64,000 bases of DNA from Flavobacterium gilvum (GCF_001761465.1 NZ_CP017479.1:1550001-1614000), one strand, 5' to 3'. Positions 18,111 through 26,545 are shown, numbered from the stretch's first letter. Program-made: numbers and translations. Notes: generated from the sequence alone by a model not told the origin.

Positions 18111-19478
18111 ATGAAAAAAATAAACTATTTTAGTATTGCTTTTGTCTTCCTGATTGGATTCGCGTCTCAGGCACAAACCAAGGCATGGACTCTGGAAGAG
18201 TGTGTGAAGTATGCCATAAAAAATAATATCTCCATAAAAAATACAGAATTGGATACAATCTCTGCAAATATTGATAAAAGAGGTGCTTTCGGGCGATTTT
18301 TGCCAAGTGCAAATTTAAGCGCCAACCATTCCTGGAACATTGGTTTGAACCAGGATATTACAACTGGGCTTTTGAGAAATCAAACAACTCAGTTTTCTGG
18401 TGTTGGTGCCAATGTTGGGGTTGATATTTATAAAGGGATGCAAAATCAAAACACATTGCGAAGAGCAAATCTTTCGATTGTAGCTACAAAATATAACTTG
18501 CAGAAAATGCAGGAAGACATTGCGCTTAATGTGGCAAATGCCTTTTTGCAGGTACTTTTTAATAAAGAAAATTTAAAAGTGCAACAGGAACAATTGGCTA
18601 TTAATGAGAAACAATATACCCGTTCTCAAGAAATGGTGAAAGCGGGTTCAATACCGCGTGGGGATTTATTGGATGTAAAGGCTACGGTTGCAACCAATAA
18701 ACAAAATGTTATTGCTGCCGAGAATAATTTGTTAATCTCTAAATTGAGTTTGGCACAATTGCTACAGTTAAAAGAATTTTGGGATTTTGATGTGGTTGAT
18801 GATACTAATATCAATGACGAAAATAATCTGATGTCGGTTAAACCGATTGATATTTATGCTAAGGCAAAAGAAAGCAGAACCGAACTGAAGATAGCAAAAA
18901 CAAATTTGGAAATAGCCGAAAAAGATATATCCATTTCCAAAGGAGCTTTTCAACCTTCGTTAAGAGCATTTTATGGTTTTGACAGCCGTGTGTCGTATGC
19001 AGATACTTTTAACCCTCAAACTGGTCAAATCGAATCGGCTAAACCACCCTTGGAACAATTAAATAACAATAAAGGACAAAATTTTGGATTACAATTGCAA
19101 ATTCCGGTATTTAATGGTTTTTCTGTAAAAAATAATGTAGATCGTTCCAAAGTTGCATTTGAAAAGTCTAAAATAGCATTGGAAAAAGCTGACTTGGATT
19201 TACAACGAAATGTTTATACTGCTTTTACAGATGCTAAGGGAGCAATGAATGCACACGAATCGGCTATTGTTGCACTTGAATCCAGAGAGGAAGCTTATAA
19301 TTATGCCAAAGAAAAATATGCCGTCGGTTTGATGAATTCTTTCGACTTTAATCAATCGCAGACTTTGTTGACCAATGCGCAATCGGAAGTGCTGAGAACC
19401 AAATACGATTATATATTTAAGATAAAAATTTTAGAATTTTATTTCGGAATTCCAATCGACCAAATCATGAAAAAATAA
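18111..19478 (+). CDS. TolC family outer-membrane efflux protein
   Basis: A 455-residue TolC-type protein with a signal peptide ending in SQAQ at residue 22, then two internally similar halves of long helices and barrel strands. Motifs include WTLEECVKYAIKNN at the start of the first repeat, NVANAFLQVL, and LQIPVFNGFSVKNN in the second repeat, all usual for flavobacterial TolC proteins. It is the outer-membrane exit duct for the MacB-type system and lies between the two adaptor genes; the second adaptor starts four bases after its stop. Confidence 0.93.
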   Translation: MKKINYFSIAFVFLIGFASQAQTKAWTLEECVKYAIKNNISIKNTELDTISANIDKRGAFGRFLPSANLSANHSWNIGLNQDITTGLLRNQTTQFSGVGANVGVDIYKGMQNQNTLRRANLSIVATKYNLQKMQEDIALNVANAFLQVLFNKENLKVQQEQLAINEKQYTRSQEMVKAGSIPRGDLLDVKATVATNKQNVIAAENNLLISKLSLAQLLQLKEFWDFDVVDDTNINDENNLMSVKPIDIYAKAKESRTELKIAKTNLEIAEKDISISKGAFQPSLRAFYGFDSRVSYADTFNPQTGQIESAKPPLEQLNNNKGQNFGLQLQIPVFNGFSVKNNVDRSKVAFEKSKIALEKADLDLQRNVYTAFTDAKGAMNAHESAIVALESREEAYNYAKEKYAVGLMNSFDFNQSQTLLTNAQSEVLRTKYDYIFKIKILEFYFGIPIDQIMKK

Positions 19479-19482
19479 TACC

Positions 19483-20772
19483 ATGTCAAAAAAAACAATT
19501 TACATTTTAATAGGCTCAGCGATAGTAATTATTGGAGTTTTAGTGGGGCTTTCAAAAGCTGGAATTATTGGTAATAAAGACAAAGGCAAAGAAGTAGAAA
19601 TTGCAGATGCTGAAACCGGCACAATAGTAGAAACGGTTTCGGCAACTGGAAAAATCCAACCTGAAATTGAAGTAAAAATGGCTTCAATGGTTTCGGGCGA
19701 GATTATTGATTTGCCTATCAAAGAGGGACAAGTAGTAAAAAAAGGTGATTTGTTATTGAAGATAAATCCAGATTTATACACTTCCGGATTGAATCGTTCA
19801 GTAGCGAATTTGTCAGGTTCCAAAGCAAGTTTAAGCCAGTCTGATGCTTCTTTCAATGAAGCAAAATCCAATTATGAAAGAAATAAAATTTTGTTTGAAA
19901 AAGGGATTATTTCCAAATCAGACTGGGATAAATCTATAGCTTCTTTTGAGGTGGCAAAAGCCAACAAACAATCAGCTTATTACAATGTGCAAAGTGCTTC
20001 GGCTTCTGTCAATGAAGCGAAGGATAATTTAGGAAGAACCGTAATTTACGCTCCTGCAGACGGAACAATATCTGTGCTGAATGTAGAATTGGGGGAAAGG
20101 GTTTTGGGAACGCAACAAATGGCGGGAACAGAGCTTTTGAGAGTTGCCAATCTAAACAATATGGAAGTTGAAGTAGACGTCAACGAAAATGACATCGTAA
20201 AAATAAAGGTAGGAGATGCTGCCAATGTTGAAGTAGATGCCTATTTGAAAAAACAATTCAAGGGTGTTGTGACCAGTATTTCCAATTCGGCAAGTACTGC
20301 TTTGACAGCAGACCAAGTGACCAATTTTAAAGTAAAAGTCAGAATTTTGAAAGAATCTTATCAGGATTTACTGGAGGGTCAGCCAGCTACGTATTCTCCA
20401 TTCCGTCCAGGTATGACTGCAACGGTTGATATCATTACCACAACAAAGAATAATGTGGTTTATGTTCCAATCAGTTCGGTTGTTGTAAAATCAGATACAA
20501 CTGCTGTTAAAATTGGTCAAGTACCAGTTTCTGATGATAAAAAGCCAGCACCCAAAAATGATAAAAAGTTGGAGTGTGTTTTTGTTAAATCGGGTGATAA
20601 GGCCAAAATCAGAATCATTAAAACCGGTATTCAGGACGATACTAATATTGAGGTAATGTCTGGTCTCAAAAAAGGTGATGTTGTAATCACCGGCCCATAC
20701 ACAACAGTAGCCAAAGAATTAAATTCTGGCGACAAAGTGTTTATTGCAAAGCCAGACGATAAAAAGAAATAA
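19483..20772 (+). CDS. Periplasmic adaptor protein (MacA-like, second copy)
   Basis: A 429-residue adaptor with a membrane anchor at residues 6-24, lipoyl half-motifs (MVSGEIIDLPIKEGQVVKKG and YAPADGTISVLNVELGERV), a coiled-coil hairpin (about 105-175) and a beta-barrel plus membrane-proximal domain with PFRPGMTATVDI. The pattern GEIIDLPIKEGQVV and the overall order are closest to MacA, so this may be the partner of the MacB permeases while the first adaptor has a supporting role. It is the last gene before a terminator. Confidence 0.9.
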   Translation: MSKKTIYILIGSAIVIIGVLVGLSKAGIIGNKDKGKEVEIADAETGTIVETVSATGKIQPEIEVKMASMVSGEIIDLPIKEGQVVKKGDLLLKINPDLYTSGLNRSVANLSGSKASLSQSDASFNEAKSNYERNKILFEKGIISKSDWDKSIASFEVAKANKQSAYYNVQSASASVNEAKDNLGRTVIYAPADGTISVLNVELGERVLGTQQMAGTELLRVANLNNMEVEVDVNENDIVKIKVGDAANVEVDAYLKKQFKGVVTSISNSASTALTADQVTNFKVKVRILKESYQDLLEGQPATYSPFRPGMTATVDIITTTKNNVVYVPISSVVVKSDTTAVKIGQVPVSDDKKPAPKNDKKLECVFVKSGDKAKIRIIKTGIQDDTNIEVMSGLKKGDVVITGPYTTVAKELNSGDKVFIAKPDDKKK

Positions 20773-20799
20773 TTTTCATTTTAAATTAATAAAAAGGGG

Positions 20800-20829
20800 C
20801 ACGTCTTGAATTTTCAAGGCGTGTTTTGT
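20800..20829 (+). terminator. Rho-independent terminator of the export operon
   Basis: A long stem (CACGTCTTGA paired with TTCAAGGCGTG, one wobble) with a short loop, followed by TTTTGTTTT. Confidence 0.75.
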
Positions 20830-20858
20830 TTTAATAAAGGATTTATCAAAAATCCGTG

Positions 20859-20866
20859 TAAATTTG
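20859..20866 (+). promoter_or_regulatory. Putative -7 box before tsaB
   Basis: TAAATTTG matches TAnnTTTG and immediately precedes the leader repeat that runs up to the tsaB start. No -33 TTG at the usual spacing was found. Confidence 0.45.
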
Positions 20867-20900
20867 CAATTCTAAAATCTGCAGTCTAAAATCTAAATTC
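20867..20900 (+). repeat. Leader repeat, AATCTAAAATC family (copy 1)
   Basis: A run built from units such as TCTAAAATCTGCAG and TCTAAAATCTAAATTC, eight bases before the tsaB GTG start. Related copies sit before the genes at 35360, 46456 and 61300. Confidence 0.7.
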
Positions 20901-20908
20901 AAAAAAAA

Positions 20909-21580
20909 GTGTCTTATATTCTAAACATAGAAACCGCTACCAAAAATTGTTCTGTTGCTTTGGCAAAAGGAGGAAAAACAATATTGTGCAAAGAAATAGC
21001 CGATGAAGGTTATTCGCATGCAGAGCGTTTGCATGTTTTTATTGAGGAAATTATTCAGGAATCCGGAATAGGGATGAAAGATTTGGAGGCTATCGCAGTA
21101 AGTCAGGGTCCAGGATCATATACCGGATTACGTATCGGTGTTTCTGCTGCAAAAGGTTTGTGTTACGCTTTAAATATACCTTTAATTGCGGTGGATACTT
21201 TGTTGGCATTGGCTTCAAAAGTTTCGGTGACAGATGGTGTGATAGTTCCGATGCTTGATGCGCGCAGAATGGAAGTGTATAGCGCTGTTTTTTCTTCAAC
21301 TTTGGAGAAAAATAGAGAAATTCTAGCCGAAATAATTGATGAAAATTCTTTTGCGGAGATAAAAGGAAAGGTATATTTTGTTGGAGATTGCAATGAAAAA
21401 TGCAAAAGTGTACTGACCAAAGATAATTTTGTTTTTTTGGATAACATAAAATATCCTTCAGCCAATGAAATGAGTGTTTTGAGTTTTGACAAATACAAAA
21501 TAAGCGACACCGTTGATGTCGCTTATTTTGAACCTTATTATTTGAAGGATTTCTTAGTGGCTAGTCCTAAAAAACAGTAA
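20909..21580 (+). CDS. tsaB: tRNA threonylcarbamoyladenosine biosynthesis protein TsaB
   Basis: TsaB is the dimerisation partner of TsaD in the complex that makes t6A at position 37 of ANN-decoding tRNAs. The 223-residue protein begins ILNIETATKNCSVAL, the degenerate ASKHA phosphate-1 loop of the family, and has SQGPGSYTGLRIGVSAAKG at about residues 66-84. Length is normal. It uses a GTG start preceded by the A-rich leader repeat. It converges on the MscS gene with only 7 bases between stops. Confidence 0.95.
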   Translation: MSYILNIETATKNCSVALAKGGKTILCKEIADEGYSHAERLHVFIEEIIQESGIGMKDLEAIAVSQGPGSYTGLRIGVSAAKGLCYALNIPLIAVDTLLALASKVSVTDGVIVPMLDARRMEVYSAVFSSTLEKNREILAEIIDENSFAEIKGKVYFVGDCNEKCKSVLTKDNFVFLDNIKYPSANEMSVLSFDKYKISDTVDVAYFEPYYLKDFLVASPKKQ

Positions 21581-21589
21581 TTGTTTTTT
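21569..21589. terminator. Weak bidirectional hairpin across convergent stops
   Basis: AAAAAACA paired with TGTTTTTT around a five-base loop spans the tsaB stop and the end of the MscS gene. It is AT-only apart from one pair, so its strength is doubtful, but no other terminator fits in the 7-base gap. Confidence 0.4.
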
Positions 21590-22427
21590 ATTGTTGTTCT
21601 GGTTTCTTCGTATTACTTAGTTCCGAAACAAAAGGTTGGAAAACAATTCCGGCTTCGTCAAAAGCCAATTTACAGTTTTCCAAGGTAGAAGCTACAACAG
21701 CAGCATAATCTTCAGTTTTTGCCCAAGGTCTTACCGCTAATTGAATTGCACTGTCTGTTAGGTTTTTAACTGAAACTTCTGCAACAGGTGTGGTTAATAC
21801 TTTTGTGTCTTGTGATAAAACATTGGTAATAATGTCTTTGGCTTTTTTTAGATCAGTTCCATAAGATATGGCAATTGTTAAGTCTGCTCTTCTTGTTCCT
21901 TGCATCGAATAATTGGTAATGGTTCCGTTGGACAAAGCACCGTTTGGAACAAAAATAGTTTGGTTGTTTCCGGTGACCAACTTGGTTACAAAAATTTGTA
22001 TTTCAAGTACAGTTGCCATAACTCCCTGCGCTTCGATTGTGTCTCCCACTTTGAAAGGTTTGAAGAGAATGATTAAAATTCCACCAGCAAAATTGGATAA
22101 AGAACCCTGCAATGACATACCGATTGCAAACCCCATAGTTGCCAAAATAGTAACAAAGGAAGTAGTTCCGATGCCTAATTTATCGATGACAGTTACAAAT
22201 AATAGTCCTCTTAAAATCCAGAGTAAGATGTCGGCGAGAAATTTGGTTAAAGTGGGATCCAAATTTTGTTTCACCATTAATTTTCTCATAAATCTATTGA
22301 TAATTCGAATGGCATATAGACCGACAAATAAAATGACAAAGGCAGAAATAGCTACCGGTGAATATTCTATTATTTTATTTGTAAAATAGTCTGCGTAAGC
22401 AGTAATGTAATTGGTTTCTAAAGTCAT
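21588..22427 (-). CDS. Small-conductance mechanosensitive channel (MscS family)
   Basis: A 279-residue MscS-type channel that opens on membrane tension to release solutes during hypo-osmotic shock. There are three membrane helices (about 22-42, 65-85 and 90-125); the last is the pore helix with the glycine/alanine-rich GFAIGMSLQGSLSNFAGGI. The beta domain follows with FKVGDTIEAQGV and FVPNGALSNGTITNYS, then the C-terminal alpha/beta domain. Size is that of E. coli MscS. It is transcribed after the repeat-protein gene, but a terminator lies between them. Confidence 0.94.
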   Translation of the reverse strand: MTLETNYITAYADYFTNKIIEYSPVAISAFVILFVGLYAIRIINRFMRKLMVKQNLDPTLTKFLADILLWILRGLLFVTVIDKLGIGTTSFVTILATMGFAIGMSLQGSLSNFAGGILIILFKPFKVGDTIEAQGVMATVLEIQIFVTKLVTGNNQTIFVPNGALSNGTITNYSMQGTRRADLTIAISYGTDLKKAKDIITNVLSQDTKVLTTPVAEVSVKNLTDSAIQLAVRPWAKTEDYAAVVASTLENCKLAFDEAGIVFQPFVSELSNTKKPEQQ

Positions 22428-22436
22428 ATTTTAATG

Positions 22437-22464
22437 TATAAAAAAACCTTCAAATGAAGGTTTT
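22437..22464 (-). terminator. Terminator downstream of the 22-residue-repeat gene
   Basis: Stem AAAACCTTCA/TGAAGGTTTT. On the minus strand the hairpin is followed by six T. It lies between the stop at 22507 and the MscS start at 22427. Confidence 0.7.
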
Positions 22465-22506
22465 GGTTGAGTTGTAAAATTACGTAATTAAAATTTTTCA
22501 CAAAAG

Positions 22507-22965
22507 TTATTCTGGATTTTCTTCTTTCTTTGTTGGGGTATCAGGTTCTTTTGTGTCTGAAAGGTTTTCTTTTTCTTTTTCCTTTAAGCTGTTTATAACT
22601 TCGGTTCCTTTTACTTTGGCTTCTTCCAATATTGATTCTGCTTTTTCAATATAAGGAGTTGCAGTTTCTTTTGCTTTAGCGACTGTTTCATCAAGAATAG
22701 CTTCTGCCTTTTCGATCTGAGGTGTAGCTGTTTCTTTTATTTTTGCAGCTGTTTCTTGTAAAATGGCTTCTGTTTTTTCAACATAAGGAGTGGTAGTTTC
22801 TTTGATTTTGGAAACAGTTTCTTCAATAATTTCTTCGGCTTTTTCAATATAGGGTTCGGCCTTTGTTTTGGTTTCTTCAATACTGTTTTCTACCTGTTTG
22901 GTGATTTCGGTTGCAGTATTTTTGGCAGAGCCAAATAAATTCTTAAAAAATGATGATAGTCCCAT
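22507..22965 (-). CDS. Amphipathic 22-residue-repeat protein
   Basis: A 152-residue, highly charged, all-helical protein of unknown function. After an N-terminal segment (FFKNLFGSAKNTATEITKQ) four repeats of exactly 22 residues begin at prolines 38, 60, 82 and 104, each of the form P-x-I-E-K-x-E-x-I-L-x-E-T-x-x-K-x-K-E-T. The C-terminus is a Lys/Glu/Pro-rich tail. There is no signal peptide or membrane segment. The pattern recalls LEA-like and apolipoprotein-like surface helices; a role in membrane or desiccation protection is only an inference. Confidence 0.8.
   Translation of the reverse strand: MGLSSFFKNLFGSAKNTATEITKQVENSIEETKTKAEPYIEKAEEIIEETVSKIKETTTPYVEKTEAILQETAAKIKETATPQIEKAEAILDETVAKAKETATPYIEKAESILEEAKVKGTEVINSLKEKEKENLSDTKEPDTPTKKEENPE
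22591..22854 (-). repeat. Four tandem 66-bp coding repeats
   Basis: DNA encoding the four 22-residue units of the protein above; each unit starts with a proline codon and the copies are recognisably similar at DNA level (for example the recurring TTCAATATA/TTCGGCTTTTTC-type segments on the plus strand). Confidence 0.75.
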
Positions 22966-23071
22966 AGCTTTTTAATTTAGATATTAAAAATACGCTTTTT
23001 ATTTAAACTATTGAAAATCAATTGTTTTTTCAAAACATTTTTCGATAATGTTTTAAAATGAGGAAATAAAA

Positions 23072-23096
23072 AAGCGATACCAAAAAGGTATCGCTT
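23072..23096 (-). terminator. Terminator downstream of the Nfu gene
   Basis: A perfect 10-bp stem AAGCGATACC/GGTATCGCTT with a five-base loop, followed on the minus strand by a T-rich run. Confidence 0.85.
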
Positions 23097-23119
23097 CTGA
23101 ATAAAATCTAAATTATTTT

Positions 23120-24013
23120 TTAAACGGCTTCTACTTTGATTCCTTCATCATTCAACATACTTTTTAGCATGTTTTCAATTCCGCTTTTTAAAGTGAAAGT
23201 AGATGATGGACATCCGCTGCAGGCACCTTGCATAATTACTTTCACAACTTTTGAGTCGTTATCATAAGATTCAAAAACGATATTTCCCCCATCTGCAGCA
23301 ACGGCAGGTTTTACGTATTCTTCCAGAATGTTGATGATTTTTTGAGAAGTTTCGTCAAGTGAATCAAACGATTCGTCTTTGGCTTTTTCGTCTTTAACAA
23401 TGGTAGAAATTAAATTTTCGTCAAGAACTGTTCCTCCATTTTCAATAAATTGTTTGATAAAAGTTCTTAACTCCATTGTGATGTCCTGCCATTCGTTGAT
23501 GTCATATTTTGTAACCGAAATATAATTTTCATCAATAAAAACTTCTTTTACATAAGGAAATTTAAATAATTCGGTTGCCAATGGTGAAGGCGCGCTTTGG
23601 TCTATGTTTTTGAATTCAACGGCATTTTTAGTTATCATTTTGTTGACAACAAACTTCAGTGCAGATGGATTTGGTGTCGATTCTCCGTAAACCGTAACAG
23701 CTTGTTTTTTTTGCTTATTTTCATCGGGATTGATTATAACGCCTCCTTTGTTCACATAAGCTTCAATTTGTTCGGCCACTGCTTCTTGAACATCTTCCCA
23801 TTCTACAATGCTGAATCTTTCGACAGCAATAAAATTTCCAGATATATATACTGTTTTTACAAATGGTAAATAGAAAAGTTGCTGTGCAAGTGGAGAAGAT
23901 TTTGCCTCGTCAATATTTTTAAATTCAAAACTCTCATTCTGAGTGATGAAATCTGGAAATTCAAATTTAATAATTGTCGGGTTTTGTGTTTCTTTTATCG
24001 TTACTTTAGTCAT
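23120..24013 (-). CDS. NifU-like Fe-S scaffold/carrier with duplicated Nfu N-domain
   Basis: A 297-residue protein. Residues about 1-98 and 105-200 are two copies of the Nfu N-terminal domain (the parallel motifs are SPLAQQLFYLPFVKTVYISG and SPLATELFKFPYVKEVFIDE). The C-terminal NifU domain (about 220-297) has the cluster-binding CxxC at C265 and C268 in GACSGCPSS. Nfu proteins carry Fe-S clusters to target enzymes. The usual bacterial form has at most one N-domain; the tandem form appears typical of Bacteroidota as I recall. It is transcribed alone with its own terminator. Confidence 0.92.
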   Translation of the reverse strand: MTKVTIKETQNPTIIKFEFPDFITQNESFEFKNIDEAKSSPLAQQLFYLPFVKTVYISGNFIAVERFSIVEWEDVQEAVAEQIEAYVNKGGVIINPDENKQKKQAVTVYGESTPNPSALKFVVNKMITKNAVEFKNIDQSAPSPLATELFKFPYVKEVFIDENYISVTKYDINEWQDITMELRTFIKQFIENGGTVLDENLISTIVKDEKAKDESFDSLDETSQKIINILEEYVKPAVAADGGNIVFESYDNDSKVVKVIMQGACSGCPSSTFTLKSGIENMLKSMLNDEGIKVEAV

Positions 24014-24030
24014 GATTTGTCGATTTTAGG

Positions 24031-24038
24031 CAAATTTA
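24031..24038 (-). promoter_or_regulatory. Putative -7 box for the Nfu gene
   Basis: Minus-strand TAAATTTG (TAnnTTTG), 17 bases before the ATG; no clear -33 element. Confidence 0.4.
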
Positions 24039-24136
24039 CTAAAGTTATTTTCTATGATTAACTATATTTGGGATTTTAATGAATAAATTAACAAAAGGTT
24101 TTTTTGTTCACATTAATTTTATAAAAACAACCCCTC

Positions 24137-25132
24137 ATGAGTTTTAAAATTAAGTCTGTTATTGCGTTCTTTTTTATAAGTTCTTTTGCATTTTCTCAGG
24201 AAGGAATACCGGTTTATTCGGATTATCTATCGGATAATTATTATTTGATTTTTCCTTCGATGGCAGGGGCTTCCAATTGTCACAAACTTAGGCTTACTGC
24301 CCGTAAGCAATGGTTTGATCAAACAGATGCGCCAGCTTTGCAAACACTGAGTTATAATGGTAGAGTAGGAGAGAAATCTGGTGTTGGGGCTATCGTTTTT
24401 AACGATGTGAACGGTTATCATTCTCAATTTGGTTTCAAAGCGACTTATGCGCATCATATTATGTTTTCCAGAGATGAAGTCGATTTGAATCAATTATCTT
24501 TTGGTGTTAATGTTGGTTTCAATCAAAGCCAATTGGATGAAACCGATTTTATGAATTCCGGTGATTACGATCCGGCACTTGGAAATATAAAACAGCACGC
24601 TTCTTATTTTAACTTGGATATTGGAGCTTCGTACAATTTCCTCGACTTTACTTTGAATGCTGTTGTGAAGAATGTTTTAGAAACGAGACAAGAACTTTAT
24701 TCCGAATATGAAAGTGATAATTTAAGAAAATTTATTGTTAGTGGCGGTTATGTTTTTGGTAATGCCGATAAAATTTTATGGGAACCTTCACTTTTATATC
24801 AATATGTTGATAAAACCAAAGAAAGTTCATTGGACGTGAATATGAAAGCCTACAAGAATCTGGAAATGGGGCAATTATGGGGCGGTTTATCTTATAGACA
24901 AAGTTTTGACGGGGTACAATATAGAACCGGAAGCGGAACAAGTAGTCAAAAATTGCAGTATGTGACTCCTATTTTGGGATTCAATTATAAAAATTTCATG
25001 TTTGCGTACACGTACACTCACTTACTGGGTGATATTCAATATGAAAATTCCGGGTTTCACCAGCTTACTTTAGGGTTTAACTTTTTGTGTAAACCGGTTA
25101 AATACGATTGTAATTGTCCCGCAATTAATTAA
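24137..25132 (+). CDS. PorP/SprF family outer-membrane protein
   Basis: A 331-residue protein with a signal peptide ending in AFSQ at residue 20, followed by the PorP/SprF pattern: GIPVYSDYLSDNYYLIFPSMAG, then LTARKQWFDQTDAPALQTL, and a barrel ending with HQLTLGFNF. Family members work with T9SS-secreted adhesins (SprF is needed to display SprB) and many copies occur per flavobacterial genome, usually next to a large cargo gene. This copy stands without a cargo gene beside it, and the C-terminal tail adds a cysteine pair (YDCNC). Confidence 0.92.
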   Translation: MSFKIKSVIAFFFISSFAFSQEGIPVYSDYLSDNYYLIFPSMAGASNCHKLRLTARKQWFDQTDAPALQTLSYNGRVGEKSGVGAIVFNDVNGYHSQFGFKATYAHHIMFSRDEVDLNQLSFGVNVGFNQSQLDETDFMNSGDYDPALGNIKQHASYFNLDIGASYNFLDFTLNAVVKNVLETRQELYSEYESDNLRKFIVSGGYVFGNADKILWEPSLLYQYVDKTKESSLDVNMKAYKNLEMGQLWGGLSYRQSFDGVQYRTGSGTSSQKLQYVTPILGFNYKNFMFAYTYTHLLGDIQYENSGFHQLTLGFNFLCKPVKYDCNCPAIN

Positions 25133-25149
25133 TAGCTAAAATAAAGAAA

Positions 25150-25665
25150 ATGATAATAAAGGCAATAAAAGGAAAATCACCTGTCATTCCAGAAGATTGT
25201 TATGTGGCCGAAAATGCCACAATTGTTGGTGACGTGACTTTTGGTACCCAATGCAGCGTTTGGTTTAATGCAGTAATTCGTGGCGATGTTCATTTTATCA
25301 CAATTGGGAATAAAGTAAATATTCAGGATGGAGCCATTGTGCATTGTACGTATCAAAAGCATCCAACTGTTATTGGTAATAATGTTTCTATAGGGCATAA
25401 CGCCATTGTGCATGGCTGTACTATCCATGATAATGTATTAATTGGAATGGGGGCAATTGTTATGGACAATTGTGTGGTTGGGAGCAATTCAATTATTGGT
25501 GCAGGATCTGTTGTTACTCAAAATACAGTTATAGAGCCAGGATCTATTTGGGCTGGTGTTCCTGCCAAAAAAGTTAAGGATATTGATCAATCCAATTTTG
25601 CCGGTGAAATCGAGCGTATTTCCAATAATTACGTGATGTATTCCAGTTGGTTTAAAGAGGAATAA
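25150..25665 (+). CDS. Gamma carbonic anhydrase family protein
   Basis: A 171-residue left-handed beta-helix protein made of hexapeptide repeats (VGDVTF, VIRGDV, VNIQDG, VSIGHN and similar). The zinc-ligand histidines expected in gamma carbonic anhydrases are present (one in GAIVHCTYQKH, then IGHNAIVHGCTI). VIRGDVHFITIG carries the conserved Arg-Asp pair. Many such YrdA/PaaY-type proteins are called carbonic anhydrases without proof of activity, so the exact reaction is open. It starts 17 bases after the PorP/SprF gene. Confidence 0.9.
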   Translation: MIIKAIKGKSPVIPEDCYVAENATIVGDVTFGTQCSVWFNAVIRGDVHFITIGNKVNIQDGAIVHCTYQKHPTVIGNNVSIGHNAIVHGCTIHDNVLIGMGAIVMDNCVVGSNSIIGAGSVVTQNTVIEPGSIWAGVPAKKVKDIDQSNFAGEIERISNNYVMYSSWFKEE

Positions 25666-25698
25666 TAAACTCAAAAGATTTATCTTTTCGTGGAAAAG

Positions 25699-25742
25699 CT
25701 TTTTCAAATTGGTTTAATAGCCAATAATAGTTTGAAAAAAGA
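25699..25742. terminator. Bidirectional terminator between convergent genes
   Basis: CTTTTTCAAATTGG paired with CCAA-TTTGAAAAAAG (a four-base bulge on the right side) lies between the carbonic anhydrase stop and the murI stop. Confidence 0.6.
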
Positions 25743-25755
25743 AGTATGAAGTAAT

Positions 25756-26532
25756 TTAAAAATCCATTTCTTCAACCGGGTATTTGTTTTCCAGTATTTC
25801 AGATAAAACTTTTGGATTGGTGTTTGTGTAAAAGATAGGATTGCTACTTTCTGCTGACGAAAAGCCTACTTTTTCTCTGAGTATATTTTGGGTTTGTTTT
25901 GCAACCGCCTCTCCAGAATCGATGATTTGAATATGTTCCGGAAGTATTTTTTTTATTTGAGGAATCAAATAAGGATAATGACTGCAACCCAAAACGAGAT
26001 AATCAATATCGGCCTCAATCATAGGTGTTAAATAGGAATATAATAATTGGGTCATTTCTGTAGAATTGATTTGACCGTTTTCGATTAACTGAACCAATCC
26101 GTGACCTATTTGCTCGATGATTTTGATATCCTGAAACTTCTCGGCAGTTTTATTAAAAAGCTCACTGTTTAATGTTCCTTTTGTGGCCAGAATACCAATT
26201 TTTTGAGTTTTAGAGTTTGTTGCTGCCGGTTTTATGGCCGGTTCTATACCTATAAACGGAATACTGTATTTGGCTCTTAATTCCTGAATAGCGTTGGTTG
26301 TTGCAGTATTGCAGGCCACAACTATCAGTTTGCATCCCATTTCAATCAATAAATCAGTGTTTTTCATGCTCAAGGCAATGATTTCCTGTTTTGATTTTTG
26401 TCCATAGGGAGCATTCTTGCTGTCAGCAAGGTAGATCGTTTGCTCATTTGGCAACAGATTATGAATGGCTTTCCAGATGGAAGTTCCTCCAATTCCTGAG
26501 TCAAAAACACCAATTGGTCTATCGTTTGTCAT
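25756..26532 (-). CDS. murI: Glutamate racemase
   Basis: MurI converts L- to D-glutamate for peptidoglycan. Its two catalytic cysteines are C74 in VACNTATTNA and C183 in LGCSHYPYL, and the N-terminal IGVFDSGIGG with D11-S12 is intact. Length (258 residues) is normal. It lies downstream of the OmpH genes on the same strand but a terminator and its own -7 box separate it, so it is probably transcribed independently. Confidence 0.96.
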   Translation of the reverse strand: MTNDRPIGVFDSGIGGTSIWKAIHNLLPNEQTIYLADSKNAPYGQKSKQEIIALSMKNTDLLIEMGCKLIVVACNTATTNAIQELRAKYSIPFIGIEPAIKPAATNSKTQKIGILATKGTLNSELFNKTAEKFQDIKIIEQIGHGLVQLIENGQINSTEMTQLLYSYLTPMIEADIDYLVLGCSHYPYLIPQIKKILPEHIQIIDSGEAVAKQTQNILREKVGFSSAESSNPIFYTNTNPKVLSEILENKYPVEEMDF

Positions 26533-26537
26533 ACGTA

Positions 26538-26545
26538 CAAATTTA
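26538..26545 (-). promoter_or_regulatory. Putative -7 box for murI
   Basis: Minus-strand TAAATTTG (TAnnTTTG) lies only 5 bases before the ATG, so any transcript would have a very short leader. No -33 TTG at normal spacing. Confidence 0.35.

Noticed and set aside
22591..22854. CRISPR-like array from regular 66-base spacing
   Set aside because: The repeats are contiguous coding units without unique spacers and keep one open frame.
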